From: Ananas comosus
Taxonomy: Eukaryota > Streptophyta > Magnoliopsida > Poales > Bromeliaceae
NCBI RefSeq assembly: GCF_001540865.1
Contig: NC_033632.1
Coordinates: 478,617-542,616 of the forward strand
Length of the DNA stretch: 64,000 bases
Reading direction: 5' to 3'
Below the pieces are notes generated by a model. That model did no database searches. It saw only the letters and a program-made list of their open reading frames with translations, and had not been told where the DNA came from. This document shows, piece after piece, positions 29,112-41,468 of this stretch (position 1 is the first letter of the stretch; every line of letters begins with the position of its first letter). Made by a program: the position numbers and the translations under genes.

Positions 29112-32100
29112 TCAACTTGATATTACTAGTGATTCCTCAGTAGGATTCCTTAACAAGATAACATCACCACCAAGTTTTTCGTCATACTGAATCTCACTGT
29201 TATGTATTATAAACTTGCATGAACCCCTGGCATCAGCACGTAACTCAACGCCAAAATAATTGAGATGGTCTGATATACTGTCACCGTATACAGACCTATC
29301 CAACGAAATAAAGAAAATTTATAAGCAACGTGAAAGGAGCAATGTGGTCATGAATAGATTGATAGAGAACATAGGTACCTGCTACAAGAGTCGTCCTCCC
29401 CAGAACCGTCACATATCTCCTCGACTAGGTGAGAAAGGCTTCCGATTCCCACCTCATGGAGCCATACCTGAAGTCATTTCTAAGATTAAGCATATTGCCT
29501 TTCTGGAAAGTATGTTATTGGCATTTCTGAGGTTAACAAGTAAGGCCTAGTATGAGAATGCTTTGCCTATAGCAGATCCTTTCAGTGGACCAGTATGGAG
29601 GAGGGAACAAAAATGATGCCGGGTTTCCTCAAGATAAGTCCTTCAATTACAAGTGTTTTCTTACCTCTCGCGGGAAGTGATGATACGTCTTTTCGGGGAA
29701 ATAAGAATAATATGGTGGTAAATGTGGCACTATATCATTCCCGTTGGTCACACGAACCGCTTGTGGTACCTTCTTATGGAAGTAGGAAGCAAAAGCAGCA
29801 TTACCAACGCGAGGTTGCCCGAAAGTCATGACCTGAATATCTTGAATTCCATAATTGACCTGCCAAGTAAAAAGTTAAATCTCCATGTGCCACCTAAATG
29901 GAAGAGCAAAGCGGCATAAAAATATATATATATATATCAAAACAAAGCTTCATGTTGTTCAAAGGTAACGGCTGTTTCTTTTTCAGAAAATTCCATAAGC
30001 TAATGCATTATGTAATGAGACATCTCATAATTACAGAACCCCATAACTGAAAATTTCCCATAAACTCCACATGTCATAGCAAGAAGTGATTTCTTTATGG
30101 CCTGCATGATGTAACTTCTCAATGTACACGGAAAAGGCAAAGCTTCACAAGGATCGGCATAGCAACTTATCATCTTTTAGATAGTTAATATGCCATTCAA
30201 TCTATAGCTATCAATGTTGAGGTTAACTAAGAAAAATGGGGGAACATATATTATGGGAATTATCTACTCATTGGAGTTGATCAGTTAAGTTTAATAAGAT
30301 ATGAGGGTCTATAGGAGACAATTTATGAACAAAAATCATGAAAAAGAAATTCTATATTGTACTACTTATTTCATTAGTTGCTTGGAGAAAGGCATTTTAC
30401 AAACAAACTGAAGGTACTTACAGTAAGATCAAGAGCGCAAAATGCAGCCAAAGCCCCTCCCATTGAATGCCCTGTAACAATGATACGGACATCGCCATGG
30501 AGTTTCATAGCACTTTGAACAGCATTTATGATCTCAGGACGCAGAGTCGTATTATGATAAGCAGAATAAAACCCACAGTGAACCTTCAACCACAGAGAAT
30601 CATAAAAGTAATATGAGTACTCATTGACCTCTACGATTTACTTAAAAAGCCCAAATAGCCATTGGCTACCATCGCTTCCGGCATGCCTGGGTAGTGCAGA
30701 TCGAGCTGCTTCCAATATAGATCCTCAATCCAGTTCCTTATGCTGAATAACATAATTTGGCCAATAAGAGAAAGTTAGTTTTGCTGCGGGGGGGGCGGGG
30801 GGGCGGGGGGGAAAGAAAGCACGAAACTGCAAAAAATCCATGCATACAATGCTTTGTCCAAAATGGATGGTTATCATTGTGAGAAAGATGCATTCCATAC
30901 TAATATAGAAAATGGCGGAACAAACTTGGATCAGTTTTGATGTTATGCGCGAAGTCCCTTCTATCCATATCAAGTTGAGAGGCCCTTAAACAGAAAATCA
31001 ACCAGAAAAGCAATTATACCTGCTTTTTTGAGTGCCTCTAAATGCCACAATAATGGAGTTCAAATCATGAGAAAATCCAACAAATGCCTGCATAATGTGG
31101 AAATTCGCTTTTTCACACTTCAGCACATTTTATAAGTTGAAAAATGATGCAAGCACGTCATCATTAAAATAAGGAAGAACCTGTAAGCAATTCTGTACAT
31201 CAACAATCAGCTCTATCATCCTAAACCCCTGTTTAAATACCACAAATGTCCAAATATCAGAGATAGTGCAAACCATGCTTGCCGTAAAAGAACCACATCA
31301 AATAACTAAGGATAGGCATCACAATCATCAAAAACCTGGGGAAAGTATAGTAAATACCTTAATCCTATCATTACACCTTGAGCAGGTCCATGTATAAAGA
31401 GCAGTAAGATCTGTTATGTACACCTGAAAGATAATTGTACAATTAATCAGTAGGGTATCAAAAGAAAAAAGCCGTAGATTGATAAAAAGGACAAACTAAG
31501 GCTGCACACTACGCTTCCAGGTCTTTCTTATGTGATTGAATGCAGTTGCAGATGGCAGATTGTTTGGCAACAATAAAAATCAAAATTTTAGTAGCAATTT
31601 TTTTTTGGTACTATTTTCCAGCTTCTTCCTCCTTCATTCTTTTGGATAATTTTACAAGCTATGCTACTATAACAAAGAAGTTCATCTGCTAGCAAAATCA
31701 ATCGCAGAGAATTTGAGTTCCAACACAAAGACATATGCTACATGACAGCTGAGAAAGGAACGTTAGCAGCAATGATAGAATCTACGTTAAATTTTCTTTC
31801 CAGCAATACAAACTTATACAGAGAAGAGAGGAACAGAAAGTAACGAACACCAAATGGATGATAAATAAATAGATAAGTAATGTGAAGATTATATGATTTG
31901 GTATAAGACTCACAGCAGATGCATATTCCACGAGTGTTCTGGCAAGGGTGTGATTGTAAATATGGTTGTCATCCGATTGCTTGATCTTGATTTCTGCCAT
32001 GAAGAAAAAGAGCCAAATGATGACCATTAACATTACCATATATGGCTTTAAGTACGATAAAAACCACATATCCACCATCGAGGAAGATATGCTTTGAGAA

Positions 32101-32667
32101 CATATGATAACAAATGATAGACAACAAACAACGAAAATTCTAAGCGCAAATAAGTTTCTCGGTTGATCAAGCATGACACCCTTCTTGGTGCCTATCTTTA
32201 GCAGAGTGAACAGATTCAATATGAACCAATTATATAGTTAATCAAACGAACAAGCTCCAAGCTAAGTACTATTACATACCTGATAGTTTATTTGGTATTT
32301 ACAACTATAGTTTACTCACATGAATTAATCCCTAACATTAACACAAAAAATGGTTCTCAGCAAAACAACTCAATAAGCTCATCAGTTCCTGCATAATTTC
32401 CGGCTAAATTAGATCTTCAAACTCAGAGATCCAATAACCAAAACACGATTCAATTCAGCGTTAGAAACCCTAGAAAAATAGAATCACTGATTCAGAATCA
32501 TGGAATTGAATCAAATTCCGTAGGTAAATAAGGAGAAATCGTTGTGAGAATAACAAATTTAAGGTCGAATTAGGATTACAAATAAAAAAAAGATCACCTC
32601 TTCCTCCGGAGAACGCGAATAAGGTGATCAAAACCAACAATATTACGCATAATCGAGGGGACATCAC
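29112..32667 (-). CDS. Class 3 (alpha/beta hydrolase) triacylglycerol lipase, 10 exons, 344 aa
   Basis: Predicted secreted or vacuolar lipase. Exons on the minus strand: 32667-32598, 31993-31914, 31423-31358, 31228-31181, 31087-31020, 30742-30670, 30583-30422, 29859-29665, 29467-29379, 29295-29112; 1035 nt in frame. Residues 1-23 form a signal peptide with core VILLVLITLFAFSG. Seen: NSIIVAFRGTQ (oxyanion region), nucleophile elbow GHSMGG with Ser175, TFGQPRVGN, Asp231 in NGNDIVPHLPP and His294 in SDHLNYFG, a complete Ser-Asp-His triad. WIEDLYWKQLD is the usual block before the elbow in plant family members. Length fits the family. Neighbours give no functional hint. Substrate (storage lipid, galactolipid or phospholipid) cannot be told. 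Confidence 0.95.
30788..30811. repeat. G8-C-G7-C-G7 tract in a lipase intron
   Basis: Three G runs separated by single Cs on the plus strand, which is the template strand of the lipase gene (intron 5). Such tracts can fold as G-quadruplexes and are also prone to sequencing error. Confidence 0.85.
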
Positions 32668-33864
32668 CTCTACGAAATCCGTACGAAAAATTTTGGGGGC
32701 AAAAAATTACGATCGAAACGAGTTTTTGAAAGGGATTGCAAAAGCAAAGCGATCGCGCGGGGGCGGATTGATGAGGATGTATCGAGAGTTATCGAGAAGG
32801 GGGAGTCGAATTTTGGACGCAAAAGGACAGTGAAAATCAAACCCGCTTTGGACCTAAGGATAAGTCACACCATATTTTTTACGAGTTTATTTATTTTTAG
32901 GAAAAAAAATAATTTTGAACATTAAGAAAAATCTAATTTTGTAAATAATTTTTTTTATTTTTTTACCATAAATAATTTGTTTTTATTTAATTTTAAATAT
33001 GATTAAATATTATTGTATAATAATTTTTTTTTTCTTAGCGGTCAGAATTAAAGAGCAACACATATGCCAATTTTTTGTATAAATAAGAAAAAAACTTAAT
33101 AGCTTTTTATTTTTTTGCAGATGCAAAAGAATTAACTGGTTGGATATATATAATTAGCATGTAAATTTTCATGGATCTGAAATGCTATGTTTAAGTTGGA
33201 TTACAAATACAAAATGTCATCCTAAGATTCAAAAAGCTTTCACTATGATTTTAGATTCATATCGAACATAGTTCTTTCGGCGCTCTATATGTTCAATTTT
33301 CTATTTTAAAAAGGATGGCAATATTAGCAAATCTATATTTATTGTGCACAGCTAATATACAATGAATCTAAACAGTTTTAGTCAATATATAATAACTAAA
33401 TTTAATATATTATATATGTTAGTAATAACATACGGATTATTAGTAGAGCAATATTATCTATACATATCAAAAAAATGTGTACATTTCGCCCATTTTAGGA
33501 ATAGAATTGTCTAACAAATCACATTGATGTGATTAGTAGATGAACCCTACCTATAAAATAGATGGAATTATAATTTATGCCTCGGAGGACGTGTACACTT
33601 AGCATGTTTCATAATTTTTACTGTTACGATCCAAAAAAAATATTTTATTATCCAAATATGATATTCTTAATAAAAAAAAAAGAAACGGAAAGAAATAGTC
33701 ACTCTCCAAATTCAAATATTTTAAATTTATTTTGTAAAAAAATATGTAACTTTTGCTTAATTTATACAACCACGAGCTCCGCCAAAATAAAACAAATAAC
33801 CATCATTTAATCCCTGCTTTTCTGAATTAATAAGTGCCGTAACATTATATATATATATTTATTG

Positions 33865-33909
<45 letters not shown>

Positions 33910-34215
33910 GTGAGCTCCTATATTTTTAAAAGTACCAATATTGTCCTTGTAGGTTTTAGCCATTAGATAAGAGATATGCGGTTAGGATTAATGTGGGCCT
34001 CTAGGGTTGAGTGAGGTGGTTGGTTGAATAGTATATCAATGGCTGAAAAGATCCGAAGAAATAGATCTAACGGTAAAAACTTACAAGCACTAAGTGCTTG
34101 GTCGCGTGGGATGATCTACTTCCTGGTTGTGAGGCCATAGCGTCAAAAATTATAATTTAAATTTATAAATTGATAGAGTTAATTTATGAAAAAAATTTTG
34201 TTAAGGTTCCAAATA

Positions 34216-34260
<45 letters not shown>

Positions 34261-34391
34261 AAGATAGAATATAATTTTAATACAAGCACCATAGCTGAGC
34301 TATATATATATATAGTAATATATATATATATATAATTATATATATATATATAAAGGAGAATTGAAAAAAAAAAATACCAACTGCAAAAAAA

Positions 34392-34463
34392 TTAAAGGCT
34401 CACAGCAAGTCCAGTTGAAGGAGGCGGCATAGGTATTGCTTGCTTGAGCCTTCCACTGGCAAT
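34392..34463 (-). pseudogene. Exon-like remnant of an unidentified gene
   Basis: Read on the minus strand, a good acceptor (TTTGTCGGCAG) is followed by an open frame IASGRLKQAIPMPPPSTGLA, three more residues, and a TAA stop. It has the composition of a protein C-terminus, but no upstream exon can be linked. I do not recognise the protein. It may be a fragment captured by a transposon. Confidence 0.35.
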
Positions 34464-34690
34464 CTGCCGACAAATACCAATTTAGTTTCAGATAAAAGAT
34501 TGATAAAAATAGTAATTATAAATTTTACGTTTACAATGTTTGCTCTTATAGAAAATGTTGGATTTTGACACGGTTTCGAAAAAATGAATAGATAAGTAAG
34601 TAATCAGATTTTAGGGATGTTCGGAGAATTATGAGTTTAATGATTAGCATAAGATGGACAAATAAAACTATTGATATCTTCTGAAATATT

Positions 34691-34862
34691 ACCAACCGTT
34701 TCTAGAGCAAGTGGCAAAGGGCTTGGTGGTTGGTACCCAGGACCCAAGTTCGAATCCTAGTTTATTCATATTTCCAGCTAAGTTTATTTCTAAATGAAAT
34801 AAACGAAGCAGGTAGCGTGCTACCTATCTCTCAAAAAAAAAGAAAAAAGAAAAAAAGAAAAA
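34691..34862 (+). mobile_element. tRNA-derived SINE, copy A
   Basis: About 145 bp plus A-rich tail, starting ACCAACCGTTTCTAGAGCAAG. It has a box A-like AGAGCAAGTGGCAAAGGGC and a box B match AGTTCGAATCC, then a tRNA-unrelated body and a 3' end GAAGCAGGTAGCGTGCTACC followed by TATCTCTCAAAA. Flanked by GATATCTTCTGAAATATT (34673-34690) and GATATCTTTTGAAATATT (34863-34880), an 18-bp target duplication with one mismatch. Confidence 0.9.
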
Positions 34863-34956
34863 GATATCTTTTGAAATATTTAGAATAATATTATCGGAAG
34901 TTGATATATAAGACAAATAAGAGGAAATAAAGAATTCTACACAGGAGTGTGCACCG

Positions 34957-35032
34957 TCATAATCTTCGATTTTCAGTATGCTCGGCATCTAATCCAGTCA
35001 ACCATGATCCAAGTGAAACATCTGGAATTGCT
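34957..35032 (-). pseudogene. Beta-1,3-galactosyltransferase-like exon fragment
   Basis: On the minus strand, after an acceptor (TTTCTATACAG), the frame reads AIPDVSLGSWLTGLDAEHTE then NRRL and a stop. Plant family-31 galactosyltransferases carry a very similar block, EDVSxGSWxxGLDxEHxDxR followed by Cys-Cys. Here the acidic residue before DVS is lost and the stop replaces the cysteines, so this appears to be a decayed fragment. Based on remembered family motif only. Confidence 0.45.
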
Positions 35033-35569
35033 GTATAGAAAAAATTAATGAATGATCTATTATATAGCCAACAAAAGATAATAAAAAGACTGTAAAATAA
35101 TTCTTCGGATTCAACGAATATAGAAATCCGATGCGGCGGAAGATCAGAAGAGCAGAGAAGACAATAAATCATAATCCTTTTTTGGTAAGAGAGAAAAACG
35201 GGAACGATACGCCGCAATTCGAAATAACAGGGGCGGAAGAAGGTTTGAACCCAGTCGGAGTGACAACTCTAGGGCAGCAAACCGAGGTCTAAGGATGCAT
35301 GAACCTATTTGATCAATAAGAAGATAGACCTATTCAATGAAAACAAATTAGTAGCCGATTTATCTTCTTATGAGTGAACTGGAAATAAATGAGTAGGTAA
35401 AAACTGCTAGATGGGATCAAAGATTCTATAATTTATAAACTTAAATTTAAGTGATAGATAGGTCCCGTATAAGTCCGAATTAACAAAATACTATCACGTG
35501 CACAAAGATTATAAGATTTAATATAGGTTTATAGAAGATATATATATAAAGGAGAATTAAGAAGGTTAC

Positions 35570-35671
35570 ATGTCCTATGTCTTCCGGTGGTATATGTCTA
35601 CGACTGCTACTTGTCAACTGCCTTGGCTGATCACTTTCGTCCGAATCTCCTGTTTTGTTATACCCTTGAAG
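35570..35671 (-). pseudogene. Exon-like segment of unknown gene, 34 codons
   Basis: On the minus strand a 102-nt open segment between an acceptor (TTGTGACAG) and a donor (CAT|GTAACC) reads LQGYNKTGDSDESDQPRQLT followed by SSSRRHIPPEDIGH. Its polar, protein-like composition stands out from the surrounding AT-rich DNA. It may belong with the remnants at 34.4 and 35.0 kb, but no continuous gene can be built. Confidence 0.3.
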
Positions 35672-36044
35672 CTGTCACAATAATTTTATAAGGCTTTCCG
35701 TATTTCTATACGTGTGAGAAAATAAAGCTTCTGTACGTATATGGCTAAAATTTTCGAGTTAGAGGAGTTGATCAAAGCAAGCAATGATTATCTATATATA
35801 TATATGCTGCAAATGTAAGCATATCTCATCTGCCACGCAAAGACAATGATGTTACATAACTAGAAAATTTCAAATCCAAAGTTACAAATGGAGTTTCAAA
35901 GTAAGAAATATACAAGAAAGAGACATCCTAGCTCACCTAATCAGGTCTTGAGAGCTAATTGTTTGACATGGATCTTAATATGTAGCTCCTTGTTTGAAAA
36001 TATGAGAATACATAGTAAAAAAATATTGAAATAGTGCACATACA

Positions 36045-36212
36045 CCAACCGTCCCTAGAGCAAGTGGCAAAGGGCTTGGTGGTTCGTACCTGAGACCCAA
36101 ATTCGAATCCTAGTTGATTCATATTTCCAGCTAAGTTTATTTCTAAATAAAATAAATGAAGCATGTAGCGTGCTACCTATCTCTCTCAAAAAAAAAAAAG
36201 AAAAAAGAAAAA
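36045..36212 (+). mobile_element. tRNA-derived SINE, copy B
   Basis: Same family as copy A: CCAACCGTCCCTAGAGCAAG, box B AATTCGAATCC, the AAATAAAATAAATGAAGC stretch and tail GTAGCGTGCTACCTATCTCT plus an A-rich run. A perfect 17-bp target duplication, GAAATAGTGCACATACA, flanks it at 36028-36044 and 36213-36229. Confidence 0.93.
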
Positions 36213-36254
36213 GAAATAGTGCACATACAAATATGGTAATTAATTTGATGCATC

Positions 36255-36416
36255 ATATATCGACCGTTCCTAGAGCAGGTGGCAAAAGACTTGGTGGTTG
36301 ATATCCGAGACCCAAGTTCAAATCTTAGTTGATTCACATTTCTAGCTAAGTTTATTTCTAAATAAAATAAACGAAGCTGATAGCATGCTACCTATCTCTC
36401 AAAAAAAAAAAAAAAA
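36255..36416 (+). mobile_element. tRNA-derived SINE, copy C
   Basis: Same family: GACCGTTCCTAGAGCAGGTGG, box B AGTTCAAATCTTAG (diverged), and tail GCTGATAGCATGCTACCTAT with poly(A). TTGATGCATC is repeated at 36245-36254 and 36417-36426, with further imperfect similarity beyond. Lies only about 40 bp from copy B. Confidence 0.88.
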
Positions 36417-38325
36417 TTGATGCATCGATCATATCGTGCCAGCAATGCACTTTGTTATCTTACCCTTTGCAAAAATATGTGGATCCATTTGGACAATATA
36501 TATAGAGGAAACATTTTGATATTCTTCTTATGTTACAAAAATAAGAATATATATTTGCAAAAAAAATGTTACAAAAATATAAAATTGTGAATATTTGCAC
36601 AACTCTTATTAATTTTGGAAATGGGCTTAACAGGGCCACGACGATTTACCTGTTCTTTTGTTTATGCGTCTTCAAGTTTCAACACTAATCTTCCTGCAAT
36701 GTGGAGAGGAGAAACAAGCAAGAATAATATGAAAGCCAGAGTAATATGAGTGCTTAATTTTGTAATTTATATTTGGAGCCACGAAAATACAATATAGCCC
36801 AAAAATGTTTCTAATATATATATATATGCACCATGTAGCATATTGATTGCTCCGGAGTTTCCGTGGTAACCGTTCTCTCCATGACATGTTTGACTTCTAT
36901 AATAGGCTTTGGTCCTTATCTCAGTATATCCCCATCTTAGCGAAATTCATATGATACATTGCACCTCAATTATTTTCCCTAAAACGGAATGACTACATTC
37001 ATTATCTTTCGTCTATAAGATGCAATGGTTTGACGTCTCAAATACGTTAGTTTTTTTAATCTTTTATAAAGAACGTCTTTTACCTGCTGACATATTATGC
37101 CAGTAATTTATTGTGCTATTAATATCTGCTTGGTTCGGCAGTGCCGTAGTAGACCAAATTGTTAAGGTGACTAATAAACTTTTCATAGTTGGGAGCCATT
37201 CGAAAATACTGGCTTTTATAGTTACACGTCGCATAACATCTTTTTTCGCACTTAAGATTGTGTTTACTTGGGAAACGAAAAAAAAAAGCTCTTATTTTCT
37301 TCTCAAACACTATTTTTTTTATTCTTAATTGGCATAATATGTATTACTTAAGAACAACTATTCCACCATTCTTTCTGAAACAAATTTGTTACTAAATGAG
37401 AATAACATTAATTAAAGTCTAATTTATTTTTAATTATAGTATTTAATTATTAATTAATCAAATTAATGTATTTAAGTCATTATCTATTGCTTAAATAGTT
37501 AAGTAATTATTTAATTTATTATTTATGATTAATTAACTAATTGAAAATTAATATTTTAATCAATTTATTCAGTAACCAATATTTTATATTGATTAACCAT
37601 TATTATTTTGACTAAGTTATTTAATTTTTAACTAATTATCTACTTAAGATAATTTACTGATTAATTAAAAAGTTAAGTTATTTTTATAATTAACTAATAT
37701 TTCGTTTGGAATTACATGTGGTAAAAAGGTACGATGAAAAAATATTCTGTTTGTTTCGTACGTAATACCGAGTCGGTAAGAATATATTTTTTTACAGTCA
37801 TGTCGAAAAATATAAAAACATATCTCTATATATTTTTATTTTAATTTTATTTTATCCAATAATGCGGTATAGTTCTCCATACCAAAATAAATTCAAATAA
37901 CACGAAAATGTATCACGAGATAATTTATCGGTTTTCAGTCTACTGACGCAACTGCTGACGCTTGGCCGACCATTCGCAGCGTCTGGTACTCTGCCCTCCA
38001 GTCTGGCTGTTCATCTGTTTTTTTTTTTTTTTTTTTAAAAAAAAAATTGTTTGTTGGTGTTTTAGTTTTCGACGACTTTGAGCCGGCGGCGGTTGGGGGT
38101 GGGGCACCAGTCATTTCCCACTTCCGTCGGCACTCACGTCTGCCTACCCCTCACCTTCCCTCCCCTCGCTCACTACATATCTCTGCCTGCTGCCCTCACT
38201 TCTGCTGCTGCGGCACTCCCCATTGCCTCATCGCCGCCTTGCCTTCCCTTCCTTCCCTCCGCGATCAAAACACCAAAAATTTGAGATTTGATTGGGAGAG
38301 AAAGAAAGAAAGAAAGAAAAGAAAG

Positions 38326-41300
38326 ATGAGCGGAGTGGGGAAGTTGGTGTGCGTGACGGGAGCGTCCGGCTACATCGCCTCCTGGCTGGTCAAGCTCCTC
38401 CTCCGCCGCGGCTACACCGTCCGCGCCTCCGTTCGCGACCCCTGTACCCCCTCTCTGTGTTCTTATATCTGCAGACCTCAGATAGTCCTTTATATAATAA
38501 GACTAAAATTTTTAATCCGGTTATAACACGTGATTAAGAAGATTAAACGTGCTAGGGCTAGAGTAGTTCTAGAATGGATGGCTCCCGAGAAGTTGGAGTG
38601 GCACAATATCTCTCTCTTCTTCTTCTTCTTCTTATTATTTTTTTTGTCTTTTTTTTTTTTTTCCTCCACAAGCAAATCTACGAGGGCCTGAAGTTGCCCT
38701 AAATCATGTCCTGTGTTTTTTGTTTTTGGGTTTCTCTGAACAAAAAATTAGTGTGTTTATTATTATTATTATTTTTGGTACTTTTGTTAGTCTTGGCTAG
38801 CATGTAAAATTGGATCTTCCAACCAGTAATCTAGTCTTTTATTCTCTGCTTCTTTTTTAGTCCTGTACAAGTGTCATTATGTAGAATATGAAGAAAAGAG
38901 CGAATTTATGGTTTAGAACTCTAGATGTAAAAGATTGGTGGGTTCATCAGCTGCATTCGAATTTCGACTGTATGAGCTTTTTATGGAATTGATTGCTAAT
39001 TGTGAATGTTCTATTCTGTATTGATGATAGCTGATCCGAAGAAAACTGAACACCTCCGTGCGTTGGATGGAGCCAGCGAGAGGCTGCATTTGTTCAAAGC
39101 AAATCTGTTGGAAGAGGGCTCTTTCGATTCTGTTGTCGAAGGTTGCGAAGGTGTTTTCCATACAGCATCTCCTTTCTATCACAATGTTACGGACCCCAAG
39201 GTTTGTATCACGATCTGTTCTGATAACTATTCAAAAGCTCACAATTAAATCTGGAAATAAAATGGGCTCGTGAATGCGATATGATGAATCCGTAAATTTG
39301 AACTATGATTTGGTTATTAAAAAAAAAAAAAAATGAATTTCAACTTGTAGGCCGAGCTAATTGACCCAGCACTGAAGGGCACACTAAATGTTCTGGCTTC
39401 CTGCACCAAAGCCTCTTCCATCAGACGGGTGGTCGTAACATCCTCTATGGCTGCCGTGATGTATAATGAAAGACCGAGAACTCCTGAAGTTGTAGTGGAC
39501 GAGACATGGTTTTCTGATGCGCAGTTTGCCGAGAAGTCTGAGGTATGTGGCGATCCTTGCAGGCTAGGTTGACTGAAGTTAGTGCCCATGATTATCGATA
39601 ATATCATGAACTGTAAGCATTAGTTAGTTGGCTTTGCGTTTGAGCACTTGGAAGTAATTGTCGTCATTTTTCATTTCCTACCAGTCGTGGTATGTCCTAT
39701 CAAAGGCTTTGGCGGAGGAAGCTGCCTGGAAGGTTGCAAAGGAGAATTCTATTGACATGGTTACAATCAACCCTGCTATGGTCATAGGTCCTCTTTTGCA
39801 GCCTACTCTCAACACGAGCTGTGAGGCAATCCTCAAATTAATTGATGGTATGTAGCTCCACTGGGAAGGTCGTGTTTTAATTACTTGCTGCAACTATCTG
39901 CTGCTGTATTGGAATTTTGACTATATCTTTGTCCACATACTGAAAACTGTAGTTGAGCAGAATTAGGGACCCTGTTGGACCTTGTTGTAACATGTAGCGT
40001 CGTTTATGAAGTTTGTTTGAGTATTGGTATTTGGAGCAGCTCTTCTCAACAGTTTATCTCTCCAACAGAATAAGAGGCTCCAAATCAGAGCTTCTACGTT
40101 TAGAGCTCAAAATCTTGTTTCAGCGTCCTGCTGCAGCAGAATTGGAGGGCACCAAATTGGAACTTCTGCTGTTAGATGAAGTGCTGCTAAGGATTTTCGT
40201 TTTCATCGGCCAATTGCTCGGATGAAAAAGAGGGTTGAAATGCTGTCTTGCTTTCATGTTAGGCACCTTTTTGGGTCACTGATTGTGTCTTTAAGGCGAA
40301 AGAAGACAAGATTGACTAGTGAAAAAATTATTCTTGCAATGAGAAGTTAGAATCGCCGTATTGTTCTCTGTACCAATTAATTTCCATGATGATTGGAGAA
40401 AAATAGTTTGAAGAAATTCTTAACAAATATGAAAGTACATGCCAATATATGTCTGAAGTTACTGTTTAGTTCGTTATTCTGATGGAATGGTGTTATGTAC
40501 TTTCACTGTTTGTTTCTCTTTTGTCGTAAATTAACCATTATTACTATTTCAATTTTTTTTTTTCCCTTTAGAATTAGTACTGTTTCATTATCTGCCATAG
40601 GTCTATTTCTCCATGTAGTATGTCATTCAATATGAGCAAGAGAATCTTTATATAAATGTTTTATAGCATGTCTGGAAGCGGTTTAAGTGATAATAGATTT
40701 CACTTGATTTCTTACAGGATCATCTACGACGTATCCAAATTATAGTTTTGGATGGATAAATGTTAAAGATGTCGCCATGGCTCATATTCTTGCCTACGAG
40801 GTACCCTCGGCAAATGGACGATACTGTTTAGTTGAAAGAGTTGCTCACTACTCGGAGATCGTGAAGATCATACATGAGTTGTATCCTTCCCTTAAACTCC
40901 CTGAAAAGTAAGTTAATATCTGACATTATTCATTGCCATTCCTTTCCACATTAATTTAGACGGGCATGTCCTACGAATTGTATTCTTTCATTTAATTGGC
41001 GCTTACTAATTTCTTTCCCATTATACTTAACCCTTGTTCATATGTAGTAGACTTTCCTAGGAAAAGATATTGGGGCTTAGTTTTGACTAAAAATGAAAGA
41101 AATAACTTTTCAACTTTCGTAGTGCCTCAAATCGAAAGAAGTAACTTTGGAACTTGAAGGCTTGTTGCTGTCGATTGTAGATTTTGTTATAGCTAACTAA
41201 GTAACAAAATTAACTGCAACAACTAGGTTGGATGAACTATATTCTTAGACTTTTCCAAGATGGAATATTGTCAATAACGAAATTTAGCAAAGCTTTAATT

Positions 41301-41468
41301 TGCCGATCTTTGTTTGTTGGCAGGTGCGCGGATGACAAGCCTTTCGCTCCGATCTACCAGGTCTCGAGGGACAAAGCAAAGAGCTTGGGCATCGAATACA
41401 TCCCACTCGAGACGAGCATCAAGGAGACCATAGAAAGCTTGAAAGAGAAGGGATTCGTAAGCTTTTGA
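38326..41468 (+). CDS. Cinnamoyl-CoA reductase-like / phenylacetaldehyde reductase-like SDR, 6 exons, 325 aa
   Basis: NADPH-dependent short-chain dehydrogenase of the extended SDR108E group (CCR, CAD1-like, DFR, PAR), cytosolic. Exons: 38326-38443, 39031-39200, 39351-39542, 39685-39847, 40718-40907, 41324-41468; 978 nt in frame. Seen: Rossmann motif TGASGYIAS (11-19), [19 protein letters not shown] (start of cofactor-specificity region), [19 protein letters not shown] (catalytic Ser127/128) and Y163-V-L-S-K167. True lignin CCRs carry an NWYCYGK block; here it is SWYVLSK, which points to the reductases of aromatic aldehydes (PAR-like) rather than to lignin CCR. The C-terminus [13 protein letters not shown] is typical. 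The first exon is GC-rich with a CT/C-rich leader. Confidence 0.93.

Larger units (their letters stand above)
32668..38325. other. 5.6-kb intergenic repeat island
   Basis: Very AT-rich. Contains (TA)n tracts (33848-33906 and about 34308-34352), a 37-base poly(A) (34219-34255), three SINEs, a few exon-like remnants (listed) and from 37330 a stretch almost entirely of A/T. The right end (about 38050-38325) is the GC/CT-rich leader of the reductase gene. No complete gene is supported. Confidence 0.6.

Noticed and set aside
33848..34352. (TA)n and poly(A) tracts considered as a CRISPR-like or satellite array
   Set aside because: They are simple microsatellites without unique spacers; a CRISPR array is not expected in a plant nucleus.
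34700..36350. tRNA genes suggested by box A/B matches
   Set aside because: No cloverleaf or anticodon arm can be formed; the tails, poly(A) and target duplications show SINEs.
36664..36900. Possible minus-strand exon with frame reading VMERTVTTETPEQSICYM
   Set aside because: The frame is short, donor and acceptor are plausible but unconnected to any other exon, and a second frame is also open; too weak to list as a gene piece.
38047..38325. Upstream extension of the reductase frame (open from 38047)
   Set aside because: The ATG at 38326 gives the family-typical start just before TGASGYIAS; the upstream stretch is a C/T-rich leader with non-protein-like composition.
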